Shown: positions 7,992-16,990 of the stretch, piece after piece | Position numbering within the stretch: the first letter of the stretch is position 1 | How the letters are laid out: each line of letters begins with the position of its first letter | Notes under the pieces: generated by a model | What the model was told of the DNA's origin: nothing | Databases searched by the model: none | What the model saw: the letters and a program-made list of their open reading frames with translations, nothing else | Program-made: the position numbers and the translations under genes | Assembly: GCA_014529675.2 (NCBI GenBank) | Contig: CP076040.1 | Location: forward strand, 248,001 to 312,000 | From: Opitutia bacterium ISCC 52 | GTDB taxonomy: Bacteria; Verrucomicrobiota; Verrucomicrobiia; Opitutales; UBA2995 | DNA: 64,000 bases | Reading direction: 5' to 3'

Positions 7992-9461
7992 TTATTCCAA
8001 CCCCAGTCGCTCAAACTGCTCGGGCGGCGCATCCAAGCGTTCCATTTCTCGTACTAACAGGTCTACCATACTCGACTCAGCCTCTGGATCATCTACAGGA
8101 GATTTCTGCTCATAATCGTTCTCCAAGTCGAAGAGCAGGGTTCCGAATTCGTGTTGAATCGATTGATGGACCGGACCGGAAGCGATCTTCATGGTTCGGC
8201 ATCCTTTGGTAAATGGAAAGGGTTCTTGTAGTTGAATATCCTGTAACTCATCCACGTCGAAGGTGTGGGGCAAATGAGTAGGCATCAGCGTGTATTGATA
8301 AAGGGGGGTATTGTCCGGCGTGACTGGACCTCGCATGTAAAGCCAACGACCATCGGTAATGTTGACCTGCCCGCCGAAGATGCCAAAGAGCGCCGTGTCT
8401 CGGATGGGTTGATCGTCTGCGACCGTCTTAGCGATCGATTGTCCTGTCATCGTAGACGTGGCTGGCAAGTCGAAGTACTCGAGCAAAGTCGGTGCGAAAT
8501 CAATTAACTGCACTAGCGATTGCCTGCGTTCATTCTTCTTCCCACTTCGAGGATCCCAAACCCATAAGGGGATGTGGGCAATTTCGTTATACAGCGGCAT
8601 GCGATTCTTTCCCCACCAGTCGTGTTCGCTGAGTAGGAACCCATGATCCGTGCACACGATGAGCATGGTGTCCTCCCATAGATTAAGTTCATCCATGGTA
8701 TCGAGAATACGCCCTAAGTGCTCATCACACATGCTCAAATCAGCAGCGTATTCGTATCGCACATGCTCAACCGCATCTCGATCAGCCTCATTGACCGGTC
8801 GGTACTCCGGCCAGTCGTACTCCCCGCCTTCGTATTCGTGTGGATAAAGAGACTTATGCTTCTCGTGAGTGAAGTAGGGTTCGTGGGGATCAAAGGTCTC
8901 TATCTGCAAAAACCAGTTATCTTGATCGGCGTTCGTTCGAATGAAATCAAGTCCGTGATTGAACGTGTGGTTAATGGATTGCTTTTCAGGGGTATCCATG
9001 TGTTTGCGGTTCACCCAATTCTGACGGTTCTTTTGCCGCTCAAGATCTTGATGTAATTCTGGTAGATCTGGATCTTTCACTTCCCCCTTCCAAGGATCCC
9101 ATTCCTGACCACGGATGAATTCCCAAGTGTTGTAACGGGTGTGGTAGGTAGCACCCCCTTCTTCGAAGTAGTGGTAGTGATCGGTTACTAAATGGGTGTG
9201 AACGCCGTTGTTCTTCAGTATCTCCGGGACGGAATCGTCGAAGGGTTCGATGGGTCCCCAGCTGCGATGAAGAAACCCCGGTCGTCCTGTATGCATGTCT
9301 CGTCGTGCGGGCATACATGGCATGCTGCCTACCCAGGCGTTGTCAAAGGTGACGGACTTCTCACCCAGGCGCTGGAAGTTGGGAGCATGGGTCCAATCAC
9401 AACCATAGTTTGGCAAGAAATGCCGATTCAAGGTATCAAACATTACCATGATGGCTTTCAT
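7992..9461 (-). CDS. Sulfatase (formylglycine-dependent, cytoplasmic-looking)
   Basis: A 489-residue alkaline-phosphatase-superfamily sulfatase. The active-site motif is CMPAR at residues 49-53, in which the cysteine is converted to formylglycine. Asp9 in VMFDTLN is the N-terminal metal ligand, and VCTDHGFLLSEHDWWGK supplies further metal residues. I use the ATG at 9461 because an AGAGGT ribosome binding site lies just upstream and the family normally begins at this point; an upstream frame reaches 9563. No signal peptide is visible. The substrate is probably a sulfated polysaccharide fragment. The maturase at 22.7 kb is the likely activator. Confidence 0.9.
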   Translation of the reverse strand: MKAIMVMFDTLNRHFLPNYGCDWTHAPNFQRLGEKSVTFDNAWVGSMPCMPARRDMHTGRPGFLHRSWGPIEPFDDSVPEILKNNGVHTHLVTDHYHYFEEGGATYHTRYNTWEFIRGQEWDPWKGEVKDPDLPELHQDLERQKNRQNWVNRKHMDTPEKQSINHTFNHGLDFIRTNADQDNWFLQIETFDPHEPYFTHEKHKSLYPHEYEGGEYDWPEYRPVNEADRDAVEHVRYEYAADLSMCDEHLGRILDTMDELNLWEDTMLIVCTDHGFLLSEHDWWGKNRMPLYNEIAHIPLWVWDPRSGKKNERRQSLVQLIDFAPTLLEYFDLPATSTMTGQSIAKTVADDQPIRDTALFGIFGGQVNITDGRWLYMRGPVTPDNTPLYQYTLMPTHLPHTFDVDELQDIQLQEPFPFTKGCRTMKIASGPVHQSIQHEFGTLLFDLENDYEQKSPVDDPEAESSMVDLLVREMERLDAPPEQFERLGLE

Positions 9462-9537
9462 CGGTGACCTCTCTGTTTCTGCAATTGTTGGGTGGGGTTG
9501 ATAGCCGGTTTTTAGGTTAACGTTATTCATTACGACT

Positions 9538-10188
9538 CTAGTAGCTGTACTTAAAGTTCTCAATGTCCTCCGCGTAATAAGTCGTGATCAACTCTTTCGT
9601 TTCTTGATCGAGAATATCACGGTAATCCACTTTCTGGGAGCGATTGATATGTGGCAAAGGTTCGATTGAGTTTACTAGGTCTTTGAGCTTGGAAAGGTTC
9701 TCATGAATCGACTCAACTCTGCCGAGAAAATACATTTCTACAAGTTTACCTGTATTGTCCTTCAGCCATTCACTTTGAGGGTTCCATTGGGTGTTGGGAT
9801 AGGAATGCTTGAGTGCGCCCTCATCAAGCAGGTGGGCACACTCATTGATACTGGCATCTTTCAATATCTCATAATCCTCGTGTATGCCGTATGCCGATTT
9901 CTCTGGGTTAATATTGTTGTGATGATGGCTGATATCCATCCTGGCATAATTATAGAGAGACACGAAGTGGTCCCATGGATTCCTAGTCAAAGCGATGATC
10001 TTTAGCTCTTGAAAATGCTCGGGGAGAATTTGGTTTTGGAAATCACTCAAGTATTGGTGGCTCGGCTTCTCTATTTTCAGCAATTTGCACAGACTGGTGC
10101 CGGCATTTTTGGGAATGTGAATGAACAGGAATCCCTTTCGAAAATTAGCATTTGCTGGAAGCTTTGGGTATGCATTTGAAATGCAATT
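9538..10188 (-). CDS. Sulfotransferase family protein without a clear start
   Basis: The frame contains FIHIPKNAGTSLC, the 5'-phosphosulfate loop that binds PAPS. It is followed by LTRNPWDHFVSLYNYAR, the 3'-phosphate-binding region, as in Golgi-type sulfotransferases (Sulfotransfer_2). The last 181 residues run to 9538. Upstream of the PAPS loop the frame is open to a TAA at 10189-10191 but holds no ATG, GTG or TTG, so the true start is lost, lies in another frame, or is non-standard (CTG at 10128). The gene transfers sulfate to a glycan or other acceptor if functional. It is followed by the sulfatase on the same strand. Confidence 0.75.
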   Translation of the reverse strand, partial: NCISNAYPKLPANANFRKGFLFIHIPKNAGTSLCKLLKIEKPSHQYLSDFQNQILPEHFQELKIIALTRNPWDHFVSLYNYARMDISHHHNNINPEKSAYGIHEDYEILKDASINECAHLLDEGALKHSYPNTQWNPQSEWLKDNTGKLVEMYFLGRVESIHENLSKLKDLVNSIEPLPHINRSQKVDYRDILDQETKELITTYYAEDIENFKYSY

Positions 10189-10427
10189 TTATAAACCGCT
10201 TAATCCTGCCACTCATCGACTTCTATCCAATAGGGCCGCGTATGGGTTGCAACGATATTCAAATGGGGCGTTGGGCTCCTTCCTCCCGGAGTCTATGGTC
10301 ACAGTTTGTCAGACGAGAAGCAGGTACATCTGATGATAAGTTGTTGCCCGATCGGAAATATAGAGAAAATGAAATGCTTCTATTCAGTAGTTATCCCGCC
10401 CATAATCAGACACCTTATCCCTTTTAG
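10152..10427 (+). pseudogene. Possible C-terminal gene fragment of unknown family
   Basis: The frame is open from about 10152 to TAG at 10425, six bases before the glycosyltransferase start. Its last 60 residues look like real protein sequence (SRSLWSQFVRREAGTSDD, then RENEMLLF). The first 30 overlap the 5' end of the sulfotransferase frame and look random. It may be the tail of a gene cut by rearrangement. I do not recognise the family. Confidence 0.3.
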
Positions 10428-10433
10428 GAGTTC

Positions 10434-11297
10434 ATGATCATCAGTATCATTATTTGTTGCTACAATAGCCGAGATCGAATCGCCCCAACTTTGGCGCATG
10501 TTCGAGCTCTCAAAGTCCCCGATAATGTAAGGTGTGAACTGGTGATCGTAAATAATGCCTCGACCGATGATACGGCGGAAATAGTTAAGAGCTTTCGTAA
10601 TGCCATTAGATCTGAGGTGTTAGATGTGATCATTCTAGAAGAAGCTCGGCCTGGCCTAAATCATGCGCGAGAAACCGGTATCTCATGCTCAAGCGGCGAG
10701 TATGTTGTTTTATGTGATGATGACAACTGGCTGGACCATCACTATATCACCCATGTTGTGGAGTTCTTCGGTAGCCATGAGGAAGCAGGAATTGTGGGAG
10801 GTAAAAACCACGCTGAATTCGAGTCCGAACCACCGAAGTGGTTTAATGAAGTAAGGAATAACTTTGCCGTAGGACAATTTGGCGAAGCCATTCTAGATAT
10901 AACAGATTTGAGAGGCTTTGTGTGGGGTGCCGGGATGGCGTTTAGACGAACGGTGTATGAGGATCTAAAGAAGATGGGGCATCAGATGCTTACTTCCGAT
11001 CGATCAGGGAAATCGCTAAGTTCTGGAGGAGACTCGGAATTCTGTTTTGCGGCCCGTTTATTGGGTTATAGAATTTATTACCATCCGGATCTACAACTGA
11101 AGCATTATATTTCAAAAGAGCGGTTAGCATTCTCCTACATTCAAAAGCTGAGTTTTTCCTTTGGTCGTGCAACGCCGATGCTCGATTGTTATAAAAAGAA
11201 ATACCATGAGCAGCCGGAAACCGTTCGGCCTTCTTTGTGGATTTCTGAAGTCAAACGGCAGGTGCAATTTTGGCGCATAAGAAAAAGGGACTCTTGA
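10434..11297 (+). CDS. Family 2 glycosyltransferase
   Basis: A GT-A fold glycosyltransferase of 287 residues. It opens with SIIICCYNSRDRI, followed by VIVNNASTDDTAEI and the nucleotide-sugar metal site CDDDNWL near residue 99. The acceptor region contains GGDSEFCFAARLLGYRIYY (GGDxE type). It probably builds a surface polysaccharide or glycan, and sulfotransferases nearby fit a sulfated glycan. The frame stops at 11297 in RIRKRDS, yet an overlapping frame from 11270 continues with a plausible family-like C-terminus. A frameshift near 11270-11295 is therefore suspected. Confidence 0.85.
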   Translation: MIISIIICCYNSRDRIAPTLAHVRALKVPDNVRCELVIVNNASTDDTAEIVKSFRNAIRSEVLDVIILEEARPGLNHARETGISCSSGEYVVLCDDDNWLDHHYITHVVEFFGSHEEAGIVGGKNHAEFESEPPKWFNEVRNNFAVGQFGEAILDITDLRGFVWGAGMAFRRTVYEDLKKMGHQMLTSDRSGKSLSSGGDSEFCFAARLLGYRIYYHPDLQLKHYISKERLAFSYIQKLSFSFGRATPMLDCYKKKYHEQPETVRPSLWISEVKRQVQFWRIRKRDS

Positions 11298-11476
11298 TCT
11301 ATCTCTTCACCAAGCGGGAGGATATGCGAACCATCAATGTAGCCATAAACCTTGGAAGGTTGGCTCAGTTGCTGTCTCTTCGGCGCAACTATGCCTCAAA
11401 GATAAAAGCGAGTATCCAGCTATTTTCAAAACCTCTTAGTTTCGAAGGCTCTTCTTCCAAATATTCGGACGCTTAA
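11270..11476 (+). pseudogene. Probable out-of-frame C-terminus of the family 2 glycosyltransferase
   Basis: This 68-residue frame overlaps the glycosyltransferase end by 28 bases and begins at a TTG without a ribosome binding site. It holds KKGLLIYLFTKREDM, then AINLGRLAQLLSLRRNY. That pattern resembles the helical C-terminal tail of many family 2 glycosyltransferases. The overlap contains AAGAAAAAGGGA, a typical slippage tract. The best reading is one gene with a frameshift rather than a separate small gene. About 200 bases with no recognisable feature follow. Confidence 0.4.
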
Positions 11477-11677
11477 TCCTTCCTTAGCGCCTCAGTTGTC
11501 TGGTGGTTCATCGGCGGCTCGCACAAGTGGAAGCAATGCAAGCCCTGCCTCCAACGAATGAAACCTGTTCCAGAAAATATGCTGAACCCATTTTCTGATT
11601 TTGTTTAAATTTCTTAATTGAGTGCTGAATCAGCTGGAAATGCAGCATCCCACCTCCAATAATGAGCGGTCCCTATT

Positions 11678-13258
11678 ATGATGAAACGATTCTTTTTTCT
11701 GTTTGCTACGGCCATACTTTCACAAGCCGTACTCCCTGCGGCTAGTCGCCCCAATATTCTATTTACGATCTCGGACGATCAGTCGTTTCCGCATGCGAGT
11801 GCTCATGGCACCGAGTGGGTGAATACGCCGGGTTTCGATCGGGTGGCGGAGATGGGGCTACTTTTTAACCGCGCCTACACACCGAATGCTAAGTGTGCTC
11901 CATCGCGTGCGATTATCCTTACCGGCCGATATTCTTGGGAACTAGAGGAGGCTGCGAACCACGTTCTTTTTTGGCCGGATGAGTTTAAGACTTGGATGGA
12001 AGCTATGCCCGACGCTGGATACGATACGGGGTTTACCGGCAAAGGGTGGGGGCCAGGTGATCCGGGCACTCTACACGGTAAGCCTCGGCTGCTTACGGGA
12101 CCACAGTTTGTTGGCAAAACAATGACTCCTCCGGCAAATGCCATGAGTAATAAGGACTATGCGGGAAACTTTAAAATGTTCCTTGATCAACGCGATGAGG
12201 ATAAGCCGTTTGCGTTTTGGTATGGGGGGCATGAGCCTCATCGTCGCTTCGAGTATGGCTCTGGAGTTGCCAAAGGTGGAAAGTCGTTAAGCGATATTGA
12301 TCATGTGCCGGGTTATTGGCCGGATGACGAGATTGTCCGCAATGACATGCTAGACTACGCGTTCGAGATTGAGCATTTCGATCGTCATTTGGCGCGCATG
12401 CTCGACGAGCTAGAAAAACGTGGGCTTTTGGAAAATACAGTGGTGGTAGTGACATCCGACAACGGGATGCCTTTCCCCCGGTCGAAGGGTAACAATTATG
12501 AGATCTCTCATCATATGCCGTTAGCCGTTTCCTGGCCGAAGGGTATTAAAAACCCTGGTCGCGATGTAGATAGTCTGGTGAGTTTTGTTGATCTGGCACC
12601 TACCTTTCTGGAAGTGGCGGGAGTCACTGCCCAAACTGTCGGTATGCAAGCGGTCTCCGGGAAAAGCCTGTTTCCCATTTTTAAGAACCAGGTCCAGAGT
12701 CCGGAAGATTTTCGAGATTACCTTTTGTTTGGTAAGGAGCGTCATGATGCTGGACGCCCGAACAATGCAGGTTACCCGATTCGGGGCATTCTTCAAGGGG
12801 ACTACTTGTTCTTGAGGAATTTCGAAACAAGTCGTTGGCCTTCTGGTAATCCTGAGACGGGATATATGAATACAGATGGAGGAGCGACTAAGACGTTGAT
12901 CCTCGAAGGTCGCTTTGATCCAGATCGGATCCAGTGGTGGAAAACGAACTTTGGTAAACGACCTCCTGAGGAACTCTACAATATTAAAAAAGATCCTGAC
13001 TGTATCCAAAACCTCGCGGTCCGAGGTGATCCATCTATCAAACGGGAGCTAGCGGCGAAACTGTATGCCGATCTGGCCAGGCAAGGTGACCGCCGCATGT
13101 TCGGTCGAGGTTATGAGTATGATAACTTTCGCTTTTCAGATCCCGTTCAGCAGAACTTCTACGAACGCTACATGGCGGGTGAGCCGATCGAGGCTCGATG
13201 GATCAATCAGTCCGATATCGCTGTGCCTCAGAGTGAGCTGATTGAAAGTGAAAAATAA
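11678..13258 (+). CDS. Secreted sulfatase (formylglycine-dependent, heparan N-sulfatase-like)
   Basis: A 526-residue type I sulfatase with an N-terminal signal peptide (cleavage near PAAS, residues 20-23). It has the metal-binding pair in ISDDQS (Asp33, Asp34), the modification motif CAPSR (Cys73-Arg77) followed by [10 protein letters not shown], and [16 protein letters not shown] as the C-terminal metal site. The early layout resembles N-sulfoglucosamine sulfohydrolase-type enzymes, acting outside the cytoplasm on sulfated polysaccharide. ATGs at 11678 and 11681 are both possible. An intrinsic terminator about 95 bases past the stop ends the transcript. Confidence 0.92.
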   Translation: MMKRFFFLFATAILSQAVLPAASRPNILFTISDDQSFPHASAHGTEWVNTPGFDRVAEMGLLFNRAYTPNAKCAPSRAIILTGRYSWELEEAANHVLFWPDEFKTWMEAMPDAGYDTGFTGKGWGPGDPGTLHGKPRLLTGPQFVGKTMTPPANAMSNKDYAGNFKMFLDQRDEDKPFAFWYGGHEPHRRFEYGSGVAKGGKSLSDIDHVPGYWPDDEIVRNDMLDYAFEIEHFDRHLARMLDELEKRGLLENTVVVVTSDNGMPFPRSKGNNYEISHHMPLAVSWPKGIKNPGRDVDSLVSFVDLAPTFLEVAGVTAQTVGMQAVSGKSLFPIFKNQVQSPEDFRDYLLFGKERHDAGRPNNAGYPIRGILQGDYLFLRNFETSRWPSGNPETGYMNTDGGATKTLILEGRFDPDRIQWWKTNFGKRPPEELYNIKKDPDCIQNLAVRGDPSIKRELAAKLYADLARQGDRRMFGRGYEYDNFRFSDPVQQNFYERYMAGEPIEARWINQSDIAVPQSELIESEK

Positions 13259-13353
13259 GCAGAGAGGCTGCGTCGAGTTGTAGAAGGGGGGGTATCCCCC
13301 GATTGCATGGAGGTCGGTCGAATGATCTGGGGATAAAGCCTACTACAGAAAAA

Positions 13354-13380
13354 GGCGACCCCATTGAGGTCGCCTTTTTT
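13354..13380 (+). terminator. Intrinsic terminator after the secreted sulfatase
   Basis: GGCGACC at 13354 pairs perfectly with GGTCGCC at 13368 around a 7-base loop, followed by six T residues. An A-run precedes the stem, so it may also stop transcription of the convergent phosphatase gene on the minus strand. Confidence 0.9.
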
Positions 13381-13422
13381 AAATTAACAAATAACAGATA
13401 ACGAATAACCAAAGTGCAGTTT

Positions 13423-15333
13423 TTAAAACTGTACCTTCAATTTCTTTGCTGTTGGCTTCAGCCCCTTCTTGGTGAAGCTGTCTGGACGATCACTTCCCGC
13501 TTTCACTGTGTATTTTCCATCTGTATACACTTTTGGAAGGAATGATTTCCCTTTGATACGAACGGTATAGAGAATCTCTTGGTTGGATTCGTCGATCACT
13601 TGGACAACGGGGTCCGGATCGTCGAACACCATTTCAGGTAAGTAGCCATGGACTTCACGTCCGTCATTTTCCTCCGTACGAATGGTGATGGGCCAACCTG
13701 GATATTGTGGTGCGTTGGGTTTGGTCACATCGCCGAAGCGTGGCCAGCACTCAAAAGTGATCGTGCGACTTGGCTTGTGGAATCGAGCGATGCCATAGCC
13801 GTCCTCGAGATTGGTTTCGCCTCCTTGGTTGGACAGCTCACGGGCCGCATTCATGTTCTTGAAGTTGGGGTTGGCGTAAGAGTGCATGGTCATGCGGTTT
13901 CCTAATCCATCCATGTAATCGCCGGTCCATTCCAGCTCGTTGTCGATGGGATCTCCACCACCTGCTTCACCGTTTTCAGGCCACCACCAGCGACCGTAGA
14001 TGGTGTTGACGATGGCAGGGCCGGTAAAGCCAAAGGGTCCATCGCGGTGTTCGTCGATTCCGTGTTGTACGACAACGGCGAGATGTTGGTCACCACAGAG
14101 GTGGGGTGCCCAGGCACGTCGGATGGCTGCAAGAGCCTTGTTGCGGCCGGTTTGTGGCCAGGCATTGCTGTCTAGATCGGCCAATAAGCGTCCGGTATCA
14201 AAATTACCATGGAGGTGAACGGCACCAGTGAATGCTGTTTGAGAGAGGACTGCTTTCATTTCCACGCCTTCCCAATCCTGAGACCACTCGTTTAGAAAGT
14301 GAATCTGACGATCCCCGAGAAGCTTGAGCCCAGGAAGATCTACCGTGTTTGGATCATATCTCTTGTCATTGATATGGTCCGGGCGTGGGCCCATTTCAGG
14401 TATCTTACCTTTGGGGCCACTTTTGAATTTGCGGTCTTCAATGACTGCGAAACTAACTCCGCCTACTTTTGCGTCTGTATAGTATACCTGAATGCCTTGT
14501 TGGATCGGGGTGGGATCAAATGGATCGGGCAGGTGCCAGTTTTGCTGATCGTGGATCATCTTGATATACTCCTTGGGAAAGTAATAGCCCCCCGAACTAC
14601 CATCGGTGGCGTCGGCGATAATTCCTCCTTCGCCCCAGAAATTTCCTTGGCCGATATCGTGGTCGTCAATGATCGTGATGGTCGGGCGGTCTTTGATCAC
14701 GTCGCGGAACAGATAGCCAAACCAAGTCCAGCCAGCTGTGAGTTCCCGATGGTCGTAGCTCTGGTCTCCGGCAAAAAAGAGGAGGTCCGGATCCTGTGCT
14801 CGGAGGTTGGCAACAATCGAGGCACGATCTCCACGATCTCGGCTGGAGTTACATGAGAGAGATCCGACTACGATTTCATGCTTATCAATGGGATCCTTAC
14901 GAATGAGGCCTTCAAATATAGCACCTCCAGAGTGGCTTACGCGATAGGGCACATCTTGGCTCCCATCCCAACCATCGATTCGAAAATGAGCATACCAGCC
15001 AGGATAATTTACCTTGGCCGTTTTGGCCGCCTTCCAGCTTCCGTTCTGCTTGAGTTCCAACGTCACTTCGCGTTCTTCCCCTGCTTGAAGAGGAAACAGT
15101 TGGGCAGTCATTTTCATGCTGCCGCCTTGTTGCGTGTAGATCGCAAAGGCAATCACATCGTCGCGCTCGACCCGGACGAACTCATCGAGAAATCCGTTTG
15201 GCTCGCGTTCCCAGATATCTTCTCTGGTCGAAGTATCGAGGTCTTTACCTCGTTCACCGGGGAAAGCGGATTTGGCGGCGACGCTGTTCCAGATGAGGAG
15301 TGCGCCAATGATCAGCATTAAGTAGTTCTTCAT
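13423..15333 (-). CDS. PhoD-like alkaline phosphatase or metallophosphatase
   Basis: A 636-residue exported protein with a signal peptide (hydrophobic 3-19, cleavage near VAAKS). An N-terminal beta domain precedes a metallophosphatase core with GSLSCNSSRDRG, FFAGDQSYDH, and TIIDDHDIGQGNFWGEGG. It ends with LCGDQHLAVVVQHG, the metal site of PhoD-type enzymes, and a C-terminal beta domain. PhoD proteins release phosphate from phosphomono- or diesters outside the cytoplasm; many relatives in Planctomycetes and Verrucomicrobia are of unknown specificity. It converges with the sulfatase gene, and the terminator between them is probably shared. Confidence 0.85.
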   Translation of the reverse strand: MKNYLMLIIGALLIWNSVAAKSAFPGERGKDLDTSTREDIWEREPNGFLDEFVRVERDDVIAFAIYTQQGGSMKMTAQLFPLQAGEEREVTLELKQNGSWKAAKTAKVNYPGWYAHFRIDGWDGSQDVPYRVSHSGGAIFEGLIRKDPIDKHEIVVGSLSCNSSRDRGDRASIVANLRAQDPDLLFFAGDQSYDHRELTAGWTWFGYLFRDVIKDRPTITIIDDHDIGQGNFWGEGGIIADATDGSSGGYYFPKEYIKMIHDQQNWHLPDPFDPTPIQQGIQVYYTDAKVGGVSFAVIEDRKFKSGPKGKIPEMGPRPDHINDKRYDPNTVDLPGLKLLGDRQIHFLNEWSQDWEGVEMKAVLSQTAFTGAVHLHGNFDTGRLLADLDSNAWPQTGRNKALAAIRRAWAPHLCGDQHLAVVVQHGIDEHRDGPFGFTGPAIVNTIYGRWWWPENGEAGGGDPIDNELEWTGDYMDGLGNRMTMHSYANPNFKNMNAARELSNQGGETNLEDGYGIARFHKPSRTITFECWPRFGDVTKPNAPQYPGWPITIRTEENDGREVHGYLPEMVFDDPDPVVQVIDESNQEILYTVRIKGKSFLPKVYTDGKYTVKAGSDRPDSFTKKGLKPTAKKLKVQF

Positions 15334-15498
15334 AGTTTTCTAGTACAGGGTAATTAGGAAGTTTAGTGCCTACAAGAGTAGGTCCTCATTCTGCAATGAT
15401 TAATATTAGCATGCCCTTTAGATTTCTCCCGGATCCTCAAGGAATTGAGATTGCGGTGTGACTAATAGAGGATGTGGTTTCGCAGGTGTCCCGGAGAA

Positions 15499-16317
15499 TC
15501 AGAATCCCCATTTCTCAACTGGGAATCCATACGAATCCTTTAAGCGTCGCATGTCTTCTGCCAACACTCCTCGTAGATAGTCTTTTTGGCTATTGCTTAA
15601 TACCGATTTCTCTCGATTCCCAAGCATGGGCAGGTTGTTGATCCCACGCCTGACAGAAGCTGGGAGTAAAGTGTTTGCCGCTTTGCGGATGAACTTGAAA
15701 CGGTAGGCTAGATCTTGAGCGCGTGTTGGAATCTCTGTCTTATGCACATATTCCCCCCGAAATTCAATCGGGGTATAGGGGACCTCCAGCTCTTTACAGA
15801 TGTCTTCAAGCATTTCATCTGAATTGGTTTTCAGGTCCTCAAAATCCAAAAGCGTAATCTTTTTATTCGGCCAAACTTTGCGGAACTCTTCCAGTTGAAC
15901 AAAATAATTTGATACGGTGTGGAAGTGTGCATCTGTGATCGTCAAGGATTGGTCGGACCAGGTTTTGCCTCTGCAAAAATTGCATTCTGACACGATTCGA
16001 TCCAATGGATTGCGGAGGATATAATATAGTTTGGGATCAATCCCGTAATCACGCATCCTTCCAGCTGTACCTTTAATCCTGGGATGCATTGTATAGGTGG
16101 TCGACGCTTCCAATGCCCAAGAATGGTTGTTGGGGTCATAGTCCCACAGATCGTCGTAATTGAACTCTCCGCATTTTAATGAAAAATAATGAGGCTCTTT
16201 GTCTCCAATCGGGGAGCAAATATTGCTGGTACGCTCCAACTTATCGAAAAGTGCTGTCGCCCCACTTTTCATTGCTCCAATGATGATTAAGAACCTGTCT
16301 CTAGGAATTTTTTCCAT
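15499..16317 (-). CDS. Sulfotransferase
   Basis: A 272-residue PAPS-dependent sulfotransferase. The 5'-phosphosulfate loop is GAMKSGATALFDKL at residues 14-27, and the 3'-phosphate site is YYILRNPLDRIVSE near 97-110. This arrangement is that of heparan-sulfate-type and bacterial capsule sulfotransferases (Sulfotransfer_1/3). It would transfer sulfate to a carbohydrate in the cytoplasm or at the membrane. The gene stands alone between the phosphatase and the tRNA-Val region. Together with the sulfotransferase at 9.5 kb and the glycosyltransferase it suggests that the organism makes sulfated glycans as well as degrading them. Confidence 0.85.
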   Translation of the reverse strand: MEKIPRDRFLIIIGAMKSGATALFDKLERTSNICSPIGDKEPHYFSLKCGEFNYDDLWDYDPNNHSWALEASTTYTMHPRIKGTAGRMRDYGIDPKLYYILRNPLDRIVSECNFCRGKTWSDQSLTITDAHFHTVSNYFVQLEEFRKVWPNKKITLLDFEDLKTNSDEMLEDICKELEVPYTPIEFRGEYVHKTEIPTRAQDLAYRFKFIRKAANTLLPASVRRGINNLPMLGNREKSVLSNSQKDYLRGVLAEDMRRLKDSYGFPVEKWGF

Positions 16318-16423
16318 TTGGTGATATTTGGACAGATCGGTTTGAAGTTTCCAACATCTTTGATCGGATTTTTTGTCAAACGGTCTAATTTAAAAGAAAT
16401 TTTAGGACTTCGTTGTATTTGCT

Positions 16424-16697
16424 TCTTCTCCGCTGCGCTCCGTCTGCCGAGCCTGGAAGGCGACATGATCACAAGAAAACAACTGCCTTCGGCAGTGATG
16501 ATGTCGGTTTTCAACCTCGGTACTCATGTGCCATGTGTGTACACAGAAAACCTCCCGGTCTTCCTAGATGTGGGAGGTTTTGGATCTTTCAAATGGTGGG
16601 AGATAGCAGATTGGCTCGCGTTGCTCGGTGCTTTGCACTCACTCCTCACGGAGTGCCCCTTCTCCGCTCCGCTCCGTCAAACAGCCTTCGGCAGTTC
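16424..16697. repeat. Two copies of a short GC-rich repeat
   Basis: CTTCTCCGCTGCGCTCCGTC at 16424-16443 recurs at 16660-16679 with one base changed. In both copies it is followed, after a variable gap, by a GCCTTCGGCAGT hairpin (near 16486 and 16685). The region holds no convincing gene; open frames across it are shadows. The second copy lies within the decayed tRNA. Confidence 0.6.
16547..16581 (-). terminator. Intrinsic terminator-like hairpin past the decayed tRNA
   Basis: AAAACCTCCC at 16547 is the reverse complement of GGGAGGTTTT at 16572. On the minus strand this gives a 10 bp stem with T at its end, at the same distance from the tRNA-like fragment as the terminator of the intact tRNA-Val. 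Confidence 0.6.
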
Positions 16698-16705
16698 GAA
16701 CCTGC
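16591..16705 (-). pseudogene. Decayed tRNA copy interrupted by a repeat
   Basis: AAATGGTGGGAGATAGCAGATT at 16591 closely matches the 3' end of the intact tRNA-Val at 16765 (CCA, acceptor strand and start of the T arm). About 75 bases later, GCAGTTCGAACCTGCT is a T-arm in the same orientation. The space between them holds a GC-rich repeat copy. With a hairpin downstream on the minus strand, this looks like a duplicated tRNA plus terminator in which the older copy was invaded and lost. Confidence 0.5.
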
Positions 16706-16719
16706 TAAAGAGTACATAG

Positions 16720-16745
16720 AAAAGCCTCAACTTGGTGGGTGAGGC
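16720..16745 (-). terminator. Intrinsic terminator of tRNA-Val
   Basis: On the minus strand GCCTCA at 16745 pairs with TGAGGC ending at 16724, followed by TTTTC. It lies 22 bases past the tRNA CCA end. Confidence 0.65.
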
Positions 16746-16767
16746 TAGTGGTCTTCGATTTTCTAAA

Positions 16768-16844
16768 TGGTGGGAGATGGCAGATTCGAACTGCCGACCC
16801 CTTGCGTGTCATGCAAGTGCTCTAACCAACTGAGCTAATCCCCC
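16768..16844 (-). tRNA. tRNA-Val (GAC)
   Basis: Read on the minus strand, the acceptor GGGGGAT pairs with ATCTCCC. The D arm is GCTCAGTTGGTTAGAGC, and the anticodon stem CTTGC/GCAAG holds the loop ATGACAC with anticodon GAC. The T arm has the loop TTCGAAT. The discriminator is A and the CCA end is encoded (16768-16770). All parts fit the standard cloverleaf. Confidence 0.95.
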
Positions 16845-16990
16845 ATAGGAAAGGGCTATGAGCGAATTCAAGATCTTCTGGTTGGCAAGTCAAAAGGATC
16901 ATTGGAATTTCCACCTGCGACCTCCTCGGGAGGAAGGCCAATATATACTTGGTTTTTTTCGGGCTTTCTCTAAAGCTCATTCAACATTTC

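Noticed and set aside
14299-14856. 185-residue plus-strand frame inside the PhoD-like gene
   Set aside because: It lies wholly antisense to a clear metallophosphatase with conserved motifs and shows no family features.
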